From the NCBI GenBank assembly GCA_049644285.1, contig JBARRP010000118.1, positions 1-64,000 of the forward strand: a stretch of 64,000 nucleotides of DNA, given 5' to 3'. This document shows positions 1 to 7,613 of the stretch, one piece after another. The position numbers were made by a program, and so were the translations under genes. Numbering within the stretch: the stretch's first letter is position 1; the number at the start of each line of letters is the position of its first letter. The notes under the pieces were generated by a model, which saw nothing but the letters and a program-made list of their open reading frames with translations, was not told the DNA's origin and ran no database searches. Origin of the DNA: CAVRXT01 sp049644285 (GTDB lineage: Bacteria; Acidobacteriota; Terriglobia; Acidiferrales; UBA7541).

Positions 1-63
1 AAGGCTAATATAGCCATCATCGAGGCTTTCGGCAAAGATTTCTGGCCTTCTTTTGGTCATCAT
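1..63 (-). CDS. possible 5' end of a minus-strand gene cut by the window edge
   Basis: Read on the minus strand, two adjacent ATG codons open a frame (MMTKRRPEIF and onward) that stays open for 21 codons to the window edge. No convincing ribosome binding site precedes it. The plus strand is also open here, ending at a stop near position 105, so the direction is undecided. No family is recognised. Bases 64-248 show nothing that can be named. Confidence 0.2.
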   Translation of the reverse strand, partial: MMTKRRPEIFAESLDDGYISL

Positions 64-248
64 GACGCAGGATTCAGGTTAACTCCACCCCAATTCGAAC
101 TGTGAAGGGTGGGGTTCTTGGGATGGAACGCTCTTCTTGGAACCAATCCGTTCTCGGTCGCCGGCCTGTCACGAAGTAACCCAAATTTGCCGGGGCGAAA
201 ACAGGTTGCGTATGGCACGCGGACGGTGCTACGTTGTGCCCACTTCCC

Positions 249-593
249 ATGAGCCCCGGTATCGGAACGGAAGCGAAGGTCGAACGGCGCGCCGCTCGGC
301 GATTTTCAATGATGCTTCCTCTCCGGGTCCGGTTCGCCGCGGACGAGGGTTTCACCGAAAAGTCCGGCGAGACGCGCGACGTCAGCTTCCGCGGACTCTA
401 CTTCACGATCGAGGCGCGAGTGGAAGCCGGCAGCTCGATCGAGTTCGTGCTTACATTGCCGCAACAAATTACCCTCGCGGGCGACGTTCATATTCGCTGC
501 TATGCGCGTGTGCTCCGCGTCGATTCCCTGAATGGCCGCCGGGGAGTCGCCGCTTGCATCGAGCGCTACGAATTCTTGCCAACTCCGGCCTGA
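249..593 (+). CDS. PilZ domain protein
   Basis: A 114-residue single-domain protein. The N-terminal arginine-rich stretch ERRAARRF followed by the beta strand LPLRVRF, and then DVSFRGLYF, fit the two c-di-GMP contact motifs of PilZ domains (RxxxR and D/NxSxxG). PilZ proteins bind cyclic di-GMP and alter a partner process such as motility, polysaccharide export or transcription; the partner cannot be told here. The ATG at 249 is preferred over a TTG at 234, since the extra five residues add nothing to the domain. It stands alone, with a small unknown gene 57 bp downstream on the same strand. Confidence 0.8.
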   Translation: MSPGIGTEAKVERRAARRFSMMLPLRVRFAADEGFTEKSGETRDVSFRGLYFTIEARVEAGSSIEFVLTLPQQITLAGDVHIRCYARVLRVDSLNGRRGVAACIERYEFLPTPA

Positions 594-650
594 CGCTCTC
601 CCCCTCGAACGGAGTAGAATCTATCCCGGTTCCAACATTAGGGAGGACCC

Positions 651-878
651 ATGTATCACTACGATCCGAACGCCGCGCTGGAAGAATTGCGCGATGAAGC
701 CGTCCTGCCCCATCCGGTGCACTTGCGCGACATGATTCTCCGGACCAAGCTCGAGGCCGGCACGGCGCTCGATCTGAATCGGGAATTCCAGAGCTACCTC
801 GCACATTTCGGCGAGACCCAGAAGCTCGCACAGGGAATTCTGGAAAAATTGTCGACGGGCATCCGCAAAGCGTCTTGA
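651..878 (+). CDS. small conserved-looking hypothetical protein
   Basis: A 75-residue, mostly helical, acidic protein without signal peptide or membrane segment. A strong Shine-Dalgarno (GGGAGGA, about 6 bp before the ATG) supports it as a real gene. No family recognised. It sits between the PilZ gene and the glycosyltransferase with the same orientation, and nothing in the context points to a function. The next gene starts about 100 bp later, so it may be transcribed alone. Confidence 0.55.
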   Translation: MYHYDPNAALEELRDEAVLPHPVHLRDMILRTKLEAGTALDLNREFQSYLAHFGETQKLAQGILEKLSTGIRKAS

Positions 879-975
879 GCGGCGTCGACCTCACATCCTC
901 CGCCGCTGCGAACATGGGTTTTCCTCGTCCCAACTTCTTCCGAAAACCCCGGGAACTCCGAGAATCTCGCGAACA

Positions 976-2136
976 ATGAATCGCCGCATCCTCATCCTCT
1001 CGGCTTCCTCCGGCGAGGGGCATGTCCACGCCGGAAAAGCACTCGAGAACGCGTTTGCAGCGCACCGCGGGCTCGACGTCGAACATATCGACGCGCTCGA
1101 TTACACAAGCAAGCCGTTCCAGAAGCTTTACGACGACGCCTATATCGCAATGTCGCGTCGCGCCCCCGGAATCCTCGGCTGGTTTGTCGATCACATCGAT
1201 CAGCCCTGGCGCCACCAGCGGCGCCGGCTGGCATTCGATCGGCTGAACACGCGCCCAATGATTCGCCTGCTCGAACGCCTTCAACCCGATCTGTGCGTTG
1301 CCACGCATTTTCTCCCCGCCGAGATCATCGCCTGGCTGAAATCGAAGAAAAAGATAGCCACACGGCTCGCGGTTGTAATCACTGATTTCGACGCTCACGC
1401 CATGTGGCTGTGCCGGAACGTCGATCGCTACTACCTGGCCCGGGAGGAAACCGCCGAGTATCTCGCGCGCCTCGGACTGCCGCGGGAAACGCTGCGCGTC
1501 ACCGGAATTCCCGTCGATCCTGTCTTCGCGGAGCCGAAGGATCGCCGCGCCATCCGGCTGAAGTTCGGGCTCGATCCCTGCCGCATTACTGTTCTCGTTG
1601 CCGCGGGCGGGCACGCGCTTGGGCCCGTCGAGCGGCTCGTGAACGATTTGCTTGCGCTCGGACGGCCGTGGCAGATTGTGGCGGTCACCGGGAAGGCCAC
1701 GCAGATTCGGCGTCGCCTGGAAAAATTCGCAGCAGGGAGCGCCAAGCCGCGGGACGGCCGAACGGAGTTGAAGGTTGTCGGATACACGAACGAGATGCAC
1801 CAATGGATGGCATCCGCGGACATCTTGGCGGGGAAGGCGGGTGGCTTGACGGTTTCGGAAGCCCTAGCGTGCGGGTTGCCGATGGCCTTTGTGGGCACGT
1901 TGCCGGGACCGCAAGAAGATCGCAACGCCGACCACGTCCTTGAGCATGGCGCGGCGATTCGCTGCTACAATCTTCCGACAGCGGCTTGGAAGATCGGGCA
2001 ATTGCTGGACGATCCCGCGCGCCTCGAAGCCCTGCGCGCTGCCGCAAAGGTTCTTGGCAGGCCACGCGCCGCAATCGATATCGCGGAGGACTGCATCGAA
2101 TCCTTGAGCGCGCGGCCCGGCTCCGTCGCGGAATGA
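976..2136 (+). CDS. MGDG synthase/MurG-like glycosyltransferase
   Basis: A 386-residue GT28/GT-B type enzyme. The N terminus, SASSGEGHVHAGKALENAF, matches the glycine- and histidine-containing acceptor loop of monogalactosyldiacylglycerol synthase-like proteins. The C-terminal half has VAAGGHALGP at the domain start and KAGGLTVSEALACGLP, the usual nucleotide-sugar binding signature of MGDG synthase, MurG and processive diacylglycerol glucosyltransferases. A glycolipid-forming role at the inner membrane face is likely by family; donor and acceptor cannot be told from sequence. A HAD-family gene follows after 39 bp and could be co-transcribed. Confidence 0.8.
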   Translation: MNRRILILSASSGEGHVHAGKALENAFAAHRGLDVEHIDALDYTSKPFQKLYDDAYIAMSRRAPGILGWFVDHIDQPWRHQRRRLAFDRLNTRPMIRLLERLQPDLCVATHFLPAEIIAWLKSKKKIATRLAVVITDFDAHAMWLCRNVDRYYLAREETAEYLARLGLPRETLRVTGIPVDPVFAEPKDRRAIRLKFGLDPCRITVLVAAGGHALGPVERLVNDLLALGRPWQIVAVTGKATQIRRRLEKFAAGSAKPRDGRTELKVVGYTNEMHQWMASADILAGKAGGLTVSEALACGLPMAFVGTLPGPQEDRNADHVLEHGAAIRCYNLPTAAWKIGQLLDDPARLEALRAAAKVLGRPRAAIDIAEDCIESLSARPGSVAE

Positions 2137-2175
2137 CGCGCCCGGTTTTTCCCTGCGCTCGGAAAACATGGTTCC

Positions 2176-2862
2176 ATGGCGCGCCACACGCTACTCATCG
2201 ATGCCGACGATACCCTCTGGGAAAACAACATCTTCTTTGAGAAGGCGATTGAGACCTTTCTCGATCACCTTGAGCCGCTCGGATACACGCGCGACTATGC
2301 CCGCTACATCCTCAACGAAACCGAGCGCCGCAATGTTCGCCAGCACGGCTACGGAGTCCGCAGCTTTCGTCGCTCGCTCGAGGAAACCTATCTGAAGTTG
2401 GCAGGGAATGCCGCGCGGCGCGAGACCGTCCAGAGCATTGAGCAAATGGCCGCGGAGCTGGAGAGCACTCCGCCGCACATCCTCGATGGCGTGCCGGAGA
2501 CGCTTGCCTATCTCGCCGACCGTCACCGCTTGATTCTGCTGACCAAAGGCGAGCCTGCCGAACAGGCCGCTAAAGTGGAACGCTCCGGCCTGCAGACCTA
2601 TTTCGACGCCATCGAGATCGTGCTCGAAAAGAGCTGCGAGGTTTACGACCGGATGGTCGATCAATTCAAGATCGTGAAATCGCACGGATGGATGGTCGGC
2701 AACAGCCCCCTCAGCGACATCAATCCCGCGCTGGTCTGTGGGTTGAATGCGGTCTTCATTCCGCACGCAAGTACATGGGAACTGGAAAAGGCGGGGCTTG
2801 AGAGCGGAACGGGCAAGCTGCTGATCCTTTCGCGCTTCCGCGACCTCCGCGACCATTTCTAG
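2176..2862 (+). CDS. HAD-superfamily hydrolase
   Basis: A 228-residue haloacid dehalogenase-like phosphatase. Motif I is LIDADDTLW near residue 9, giving the nucleophile/acid aspartate pair. Motif II is LILLTKG, motif III a lysine in VLEKSCEV, and motif IV GNSPLSDINPA, so all four catalytic motifs are present. The helical insert after motif I (about residues 20-90) corresponds to the cap of the subfamily related to phosphoglycolate phosphatase. The substrate is unknown. The start is the second of two nearby ATGs (the other, at 2168, is out of frame). Confidence 0.8.
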   Translation: MARHTLLIDADDTLWENNIFFEKAIETFLDHLEPLGYTRDYARYILNETERRNVRQHGYGVRSFRRSLEETYLKLAGNAARRETVQSIEQMAAELESTPPHILDGVPETLAYLADRHRLILLTKGEPAEQAAKVERSGLQTYFDAIEIVLEKSCEVYDRMVDQFKIVKSHGWMVGNSPLSDINPALVCGLNAVFIPHASTWELEKAGLESGTGKLLILSRFRDLRDHF

Positions 2863-3095
2863 AACAATCTGGCGTGTCGCATCGCCGGGGCGGTCTTTCT
2901 TGCCGCTTGCGCACCGACCAAAATGTCCTCCTGACTCTAAGGCGCGACGCAGTCTTGTGGTTGATCTCTCCGCAAGGTGCAAAATATCCTGTCTCCTGCT
3001 GGAGGTGAGCTTGGTGGGTGGCGCATCGGATGTTTCTCGACGCGCGGAATGCACCTGTGATTCGCGATCTGCTTGACTTCCTTGGGGGGAATCTC

Positions 3096-4229
3096 TTGGA
3101 CTACCGCAAAGAGTTCGCCGAATTTGACGACGTGATCTACTTGAATGCCGCCAACCAAGGGCCGCTGCCTTTGGCTTCTGCGCATGCGGCGCAGGAAGCG
3201 ATCGGCTGGAAGAAGCAACCCTATCAGATGCCCGATAGTCTCTATTTCGATTTGCCCGACCGAATCCGCGCGTGCATCGCGCGTCTCATTGGAGCCGATG
3301 CGGAAGATATCGCGCTCACGACCGGTGCTAGCGCCGGCATGGCCGCGGTTGCGGCGGGAATGGATTGGAAACCAGGTGACGAGGTCCTGGTTGGGCGCGG
3401 CGAATTCCCGGCGCATTTTGCGATTTGGCTGCCCTACCAGAAGGCCGGCCGTCTGAGTTTGAAAGTAATTTCGCCGCGCGAGCGATTTTTCAATGCTGAT
3501 GACTACATCCAGCAAATTGGCCCACGCACGCGGCTGGTTTCGGCCAGCTTGGTTCGCTTCGACGACGGCGCGCGGCTCGACGCAGCGCGAGTTGCCGAGG
3601 CATGTCATGCCGCTGGTGCCACCCTGCTGCTCGATGTGAGCCAGTGTTGCGGTGCGATGCCGCTCGATGTGAAAACGCTCGGTGCGGATTTCTTCGTCTG
3701 CGCCGGGTATAAGTGGCTGCTCAGTCCCTACGGCACCGGTTTCTTCTGGGTGAAGCGAGAGTGGAGCGACCGGCTCGTGCCAGGCCCGTTCTATTGGATG
3801 GCGCTCGAAGGCGCGCGGCAATTTCACGATCTTCCGCTGGAAAATCTTCGAGCGCTGCCGGGGGCTCGGCGCTGGGATTCGCCCGAAACATCGAACTTCA
3901 TAAATCTCTCCGCAATGGCCGAGTCGCTCGAATTTCTATTGCGCGTTGGCGTGGACAAAGTCTCTGCGCACATCGGACGCCTCGTGGTTGAATTGATCGA
4001 GCGTCTGCCGCTTGACCGCTGCGTTCTGGCATCGCCTGCCGCAGCCGGCCAGCGCGGGCCTTACGTGTGCGTGTCAGCACGAACAGTGGAAACAACACAT
4101 GCGCTCTATCAGAAATTGCGCCAGGCGAAAATCGTGGTGAGCCTACGTGAGGGCGCTCTGCGGATTGCCCCGCACGTTTACAATACCGAGCGTGACATCG
4201 CTCAACTCGCCGCCGCTCTTGCGGTTTAG
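3096..4229 (+). CDS. class V aminotransferase (PLP-dependent, cysteine desulfurase-like fold)
   Basis: About 377 residues. The motif GASAGMAAV binds the PLP phosphate; LLLDVSQCCG carries the PLP-ring aspartate; FFVCAGYKWLLSPYGTGF carries the Schiff-base lysine. The N terminus (FDDVIYLNAANQGPLP) is typical of class V aminotransferases. The substrate is not predictable: relatives include isopenicillin N epimerase-like and cysteine-desulfurase-like enzymes. I prefer the TTG start at 3096 because a GGGGGGA Shine-Dalgarno lies 5 bp upstream and homology-like sequence begins there. A GTG at 3018 would add 26 residues of uncertain value. Confidence 0.8.
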   Translation: MDYRKEFAEFDDVIYLNAANQGPLPLASAHAAQEAIGWKKQPYQMPDSLYFDLPDRIRACIARLIGADAEDIALTTGASAGMAAVAAGMDWKPGDEVLVGRGEFPAHFAIWLPYQKAGRLSLKVISPRERFFNADDYIQQIGPRTRLVSASLVRFDDGARLDAARVAEACHAAGATLLLDVSQCCGAMPLDVKTLGADFFVCAGYKWLLSPYGTGFFWVKREWSDRLVPGPFYWMALEGARQFHDLPLENLRALPGARRWDSPETSNFINLSAMAESLEFLLRVGVDKVSAHIGRLVVELIERLPLDRCVLASPAAAGQRGPYVCVSARTVETTHALYQKLRQAKIVVSLREGALRIAPHVYNTERDIAQLAAALAV

Positions 4230-4261
4230 GGGGAAACACTTCGCGTTACGATCGTTTGTAG

Positions 4262-4281
4262 CCCGCCTCTTCAGAGGCGGG
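4262..4281. repeat. 9-bp inverted repeat hairpin
   Basis: Arms CCCGCCTCT and AGAGGCGGG pair perfectly around a 2-base loop, between the aminotransferase and the ketopantoate-reductase gene. There is no T run after it, so it looks more like a dispersed palindromic repeat than an intrinsic terminator. Related AGAGGC-type palindromes lie elsewhere in the window (near 13300 and 46640). Confidence 0.6.
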
Positions 4282-4304
4282 GCCGTTGGGCTCGTTGAGA
4301 TCGG

Positions 4305-5300
4305 ATGGGGAAAACTGGTTTGGAGAAGAGCGAGAGAGTCGACTGGCCGCGGATCGCGGTGATGGGTGCTGGCGCCGTCGGCTGCTATTTTGGCGGGATG
4401 CTGGCGCGCGCGGGCGCTCCGGTGATGTTGATCGGCCGGCGAGAGCACGTGGAAGCCATCGCCCGCGAAGGACTCTGCCTCGACAGCGTCAACTTCCGTG
4501 AAAGCGTCGCGGTCGGAGCTTCCACGCAGTCCGACGCGGTTCGAGGCGCGCGCTTGGTGATGTTTTGCGTGAAGACGCTGGACGACGAGCAGGCAGCCCG
4601 CTCGATCGCTCCGCACATCGAGCCCGGTGCGATCGTCCTCAGCATGCAAAACGGTGTGGACAATGCAGCGCGAATCCGCGCAGCCGCCGGGATCGACGCG
4701 CTCCCCGCGGTCGTCTATGTGGCGGCATCGATGGCAGGACCCGGACGCGTGAAGCATGTCGGCCGCGGCGACCTTGTGCTGGGCGAGTTGCCGAGCCCAG
4801 CCGCAAGCGAGCACTCCCGGCGCGAGGAGATAAATTGGATCGCGGAGCTGTTCAGTCGCGCCGGAGTCCCGTGCCGCATCGCGGAAAATATCGAGGGCGA
4901 GCTGTGGACCAAGATGATCATGAATTGCGCCTGGAACGCTGTCTCGGCGCTCGCGCGTTCCACCTATGGCCGCGCGGGGCGCAATCCGCTCACCCGCGAA
5001 CTGATACTCTCCGCAGCGAAAGAGGCGATTGCGGTGGCCCGCGCCGGCGGTGTGCGTCTGCCTGACATTGATTTGATTGCGACCGGCCTGAAGCTCGGGG
5101 AAACAATGGCAGATGCCTTTTCTTCGACTGCACAAGACATTGCGCGCGGAAAGCGCACCGAAATCGATTCGCTGAACGGCTACATCGTGCGCGTCGGCGC
5201 CGAGCTTCATGTGCCCACGCCCGTTAATTCCGCGTTGTACGCGCTTGTGAAGCTCCTCGAAGAAGCCGTATCGCACCAGGGATCAGCGGCAAGCGTATAA
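4305..5300 (+). CDS. panE: 2-dehydropantoate 2-reductase-like protein (ketopantoate reductase family)
   Basis: A 331-residue NADP-dependent reductase. The N-terminal Rossmann motif GAGAVGCYFGG matches the GxGxxG signature of PanE. Further family signals are VLSMQNGVDN, the catalytic lysine region in LWTKMIMNCAWNAVSAL, and the C-terminal stretch KRTEIDSLNGYIV, which closely fits the PanE/ApbA C-terminal domain. PanE reduces ketopantoate to pantoate in pantothenate and CoA synthesis; paralogs act on other 2-oxo acids, so the substrate is inferred. The gene converges on the TonB-like gene, with only 16 bp between the two stops. Confidence 0.85.
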   Translation: MGKTGLEKSERVDWPRIAVMGAGAVGCYFGGMLARAGAPVMLIGRREHVEAIAREGLCLDSVNFRESVAVGASTQSDAVRGARLVMFCVKTLDDEQAARSIAPHIEPGAIVLSMQNGVDNAARIRAAAGIDALPAVVYVAASMAGPGRVKHVGRGDLVLGELPSPAASEHSRREEINWIAELFSRAGVPCRIAENIEGELWTKMIMNCAWNAVSALARSTYGRAGRNPLTRELILSAAKEAIAVARAGGVRLPDIDLIATGLKLGETMADAFSSTAQDIARGKRTEIDSLNGYIVRVGAELHVPTPVNSALYALVKLLEEAVSHQGSAASV

Positions 5301-5316
5301 GTACGACGGAAGAGCC

Positions 5317-6969
5317 TTAGAATGCGCCAGCGGATGATGCGCGAAACGGGATGTGGACCACGGTTTCGAGTTCCACCGGCTCGCCGGCGCGTTCCGCGGG
5401 GCGGAATTTCCAGTGCGCCAGCGCGTCCATGGCGTTCTGGTCGAGCTGTGGATCGAGACTGCGCACTACCTGGATGCTGTCCACCGATCCATCTTTGCGG
5501 ATGATGGCGTACAGAACGACCTCTCCTTCTACGTGCTCATCTATCAATGCGGGCGGGTATTTCGGATCCACTTTGCGGAGAGGCACAGGGCCCGATAAAT
5601 CGGCGCGCAAGACGTAAGCCGCTTCGCTCTCCACCGCTTCGTCGCGGAGCAGCGCGAACTTCAGAATCCAGCTTCCACTCGCGCTCGTCAGGTTCGGCAT
5701 ATTCACATGGAGCGTATAGATTCGCCGGTCGCTCAGGATTTTTTCCGGCGGCTGGCTCGTATCGATCGTTCCTGGAGCTGCATGCGGAGGGGAAGCATCG
5801 ACGCGCGCTGCGCGCGAAGGCGTCGCCTTCGTGGCCGAAGAGCGGCGAGCGTCGAAGCCCGACGGCGCGCTGTTCGAGACCCCTGCCATCGAGGACGGAT
5901 TTGTTGGACGCCCGCCGGTGATGCTCACGCCTGGCGGGCCGGAAATTCCCGTGCCTGTGCCCGAGCTCGGTTCGCTGCCAGCCGAGGCGTTCGCTCCATC
6001 CGGCGCGCCACTAGGAGCGCCGGGCTGAGCGCCGTCCGGAGAAATCGTCACGCGAGCAGCGAGGTTTCCGTTAGGTGGCGTGACGACAGGCGCGGGGGGC
6101 GCCGGATTGGCCGAGATTGCTATCAAGCGCTGTAAATTCGAATCGCTGCTTGCAATCGATGCGCCGAGATTCTCCGCGGCCGATTCGTCAACCGATATAC
6201 TCCGTTGTCGCGCCGCCGGAGCAACATGAGCGTTTAAAGCCAGAGCCGGACGGGGATTCAGCACTGGGCTTGAAGCAATATTGATCGGCCCGGAAGTTTT
6301 CTCCGAGTTCTGAATGTCCGGAGCCGCGATATCTTGGCGACGCAGATTTCGCCGTCGGGGGCTGGCAGCGGTCGGTGTGAAGCGAAACTTCGGCGCGGCT
6401 GGCTGCGTGGCTTGAGCCCATTCGGCGATGTTCGGCAATGGCGGCGCGATCTTCGGTGGAGCGGGCGGCGCGTCCGGTCGAATCAACGTCTGGCGCGGAT
6501 GAGTAATGTGCTCGGGCATCGAGACGATCATCTGCCGCGGATGATAAGCATCGGCGCCGCGCCGCGGCGATACTTTCGCCTTCTCGCCCGCCAGCTTTGG
6601 TGCTGTGAGCCGTCCTGGCGGAGAGATGTTTCGCAGGTCCGGGGCCTGATACCAAGTGAGCTCGATTCGGACGGGTGCCAGCCGAGGTCTCGCCGTATCA
6701 AATCGCTTCCAGATCGGCAGCAGCAGAATCCCGACAGCTGCAGCGTGCCACAGAACCGAGGCAACCATCGCCCAGCCCGGGATGTGGCCCTTGATCCAAG
6801 CAATGCGCAGGGAGTCATTTTCTTCGTGGAGTCCTTCCGGATCGAGGGACGCAGGCGCCAAAACTGCTTCGAGGCTGTTCAGGAAGGACACGCCCCGAGA
6901 TTCCCAGTCCACGCTCAACTGCACGTTGCGATTTTCCTTGAGCGGCACCAGGACCCGAGGGAGAAGCAT
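5317..6969 (-). CDS. TonB-like energy transducer with C-terminal TonB domain
   Basis: About 550 residues when started at the ATG at 6969; the open frame upstream is not protein-like. A single membrane segment (GWAMVASVLWHAAAVGILLL) lies near residue 85, followed by a long proline-, alanine- and serine-rich stretch, as in TonB proteins that span the periplasm. The last 90 residues (VPLRKVDPKYPPALI through LDQNAMDALAHWKFRPA) are a clear TonB C-terminal domain, which contacts TonB-dependent receptors. The N-terminal part before the membrane segment is longer than in classical TonB. It lies 77 bp downstream of rsmD in the same direction. Confidence 0.8.
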   Translation of the reverse strand: MLLPRVLVPLKENRNVQLSVDWESRGVSFLNSLEAVLAPASLDPEGLHEENDSLRIAWIKGHIPGWAMVASVLWHAAAVGILLLPIWKRFDTARPRLAPVRIELTWYQAPDLRNISPPGRLTAPKLAGEKAKVSPRRGADAYHPRQMIVSMPEHITHPRQTLIRPDAPPAPPKIAPPLPNIAEWAQATQPAAPKFRFTPTAASPRRRNLRRQDIAAPDIQNSEKTSGPINIASSPVLNPRPALALNAHVAPAARQRSISVDESAAENLGASIASSDSNLQRLIAISANPAPPAPVVTPPNGNLAARVTISPDGAQPGAPSGAPDGANASAGSEPSSGTGTGISGPPGVSITGGRPTNPSSMAGVSNSAPSGFDARRSSATKATPSRAARVDASPPHAAPGTIDTSQPPEKILSDRRIYTLHVNMPNLTSASGSWILKFALLRDEAVESEAAYVLRADLSGPVPLRKVDPKYPPALIDEHVEGEVVLYAIIRKDGSVDSIQVVRSLDPQLDQNAMDALAHWKFRPAERAGEPVELETVVHIPFRASSAGAF

Positions 6970-7046
6970 GACGGCGTCATTATACTCGCGATGACAAGCG
7001 CCGCGAAATTGATAAGGACCAGCGAAAACGGGCGCGAGTTTTCCGG

Positions 7047-7610
7047 CTACGCAGCCCGAGCGAGGCGATAGAAGGTCAGCGCCGCATCGCCCTGTTCTTT
7101 CACGCGGACGCGCTCGAGCTTGGTGAGGCGATCGGGCAGTTCGAGTTTGCTGGAGTGCTCGACGATCACCATTCCTAAGGGCGCAAGCAAGCGGGACGAA
7201 TCGAGGAAGTCCAGGATCCGCTCGTGCTCGTCGGCCTCGGCATAAGGAGGATCGAGAAAAATAAAATCGGCGATGAGGCGGCGCGCTGCTAATCGGGCGA
7301 GGCCTCGCTCGGCATCGCACTCCAGGATTTCGACGTCACCGCGGAGGCGGAGCGCCTCGAGATTTTGCCGCACGAGCTTGATCGAAGCAGGATGGTTTTC
7401 CACGAAGAAGACTTCGCGCGCGCCGCGGCTGAGGGCTTCAATCCCGATCGCTCCGGTGCCGGCATAGACGTCGACGAAGAGTGAATCTTCGACCGAAGGG
7501 CCAAGAATATTGAACAGGGTCTCGCGGAGTTGATCGCTCGTCGGCCGCAGAGCCAGTTTCCCCGGCCCTTTCAGTCTTCGACCTCTGAATTTTCCGGCGA
7601 TGACTCGCAT
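7047..7610 (-). CDS. rsmD: 16S rRNA (guanine(966)-N(2))-methyltransferase RsmD
   Basis: A 187-residue SAM-dependent methyltransferase of typical RsmD length. MRVIAGKFRGRRL and RPTSDQLRETLFNIL are the diagnostic N-terminal motifs. FVDVYAGTGAIGIEALSRGA is the SAM-binding loop and FLDPPY the catalytic (D/N)PPY motif for N2-guanine methylation. It modifies G966 of 16S rRNA in the small subunit. It starts 3 bp after the recG stop, so the two are clearly co-transcribed; a TonB-like gene follows. Confidence 0.95.
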   Translation of the reverse strand: MRVIAGKFRGRRLKGPGKLALRPTSDQLRETLFNILGPSVEDSLFVDVYAGTGAIGIEALSRGAREVFFVENHPASIKLVRQNLEALRLRGDVEILECDAERGLARLAARRLIADFIFLDPPYAEADEHERILDFLDSSRLLAPLGMVIVEHSSKLELPDRLTKLERVRVKEQGDAALTFYRLARAA

Positions 7611-7613
7611 CGT

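Noticed and set aside
469..1803. 444-residue minus-strand frame across the first kilobases
   Set aside because: Overlaps the PilZ gene, the small unknown and the glycosyltransferase, all with better evidence; no domain visible.
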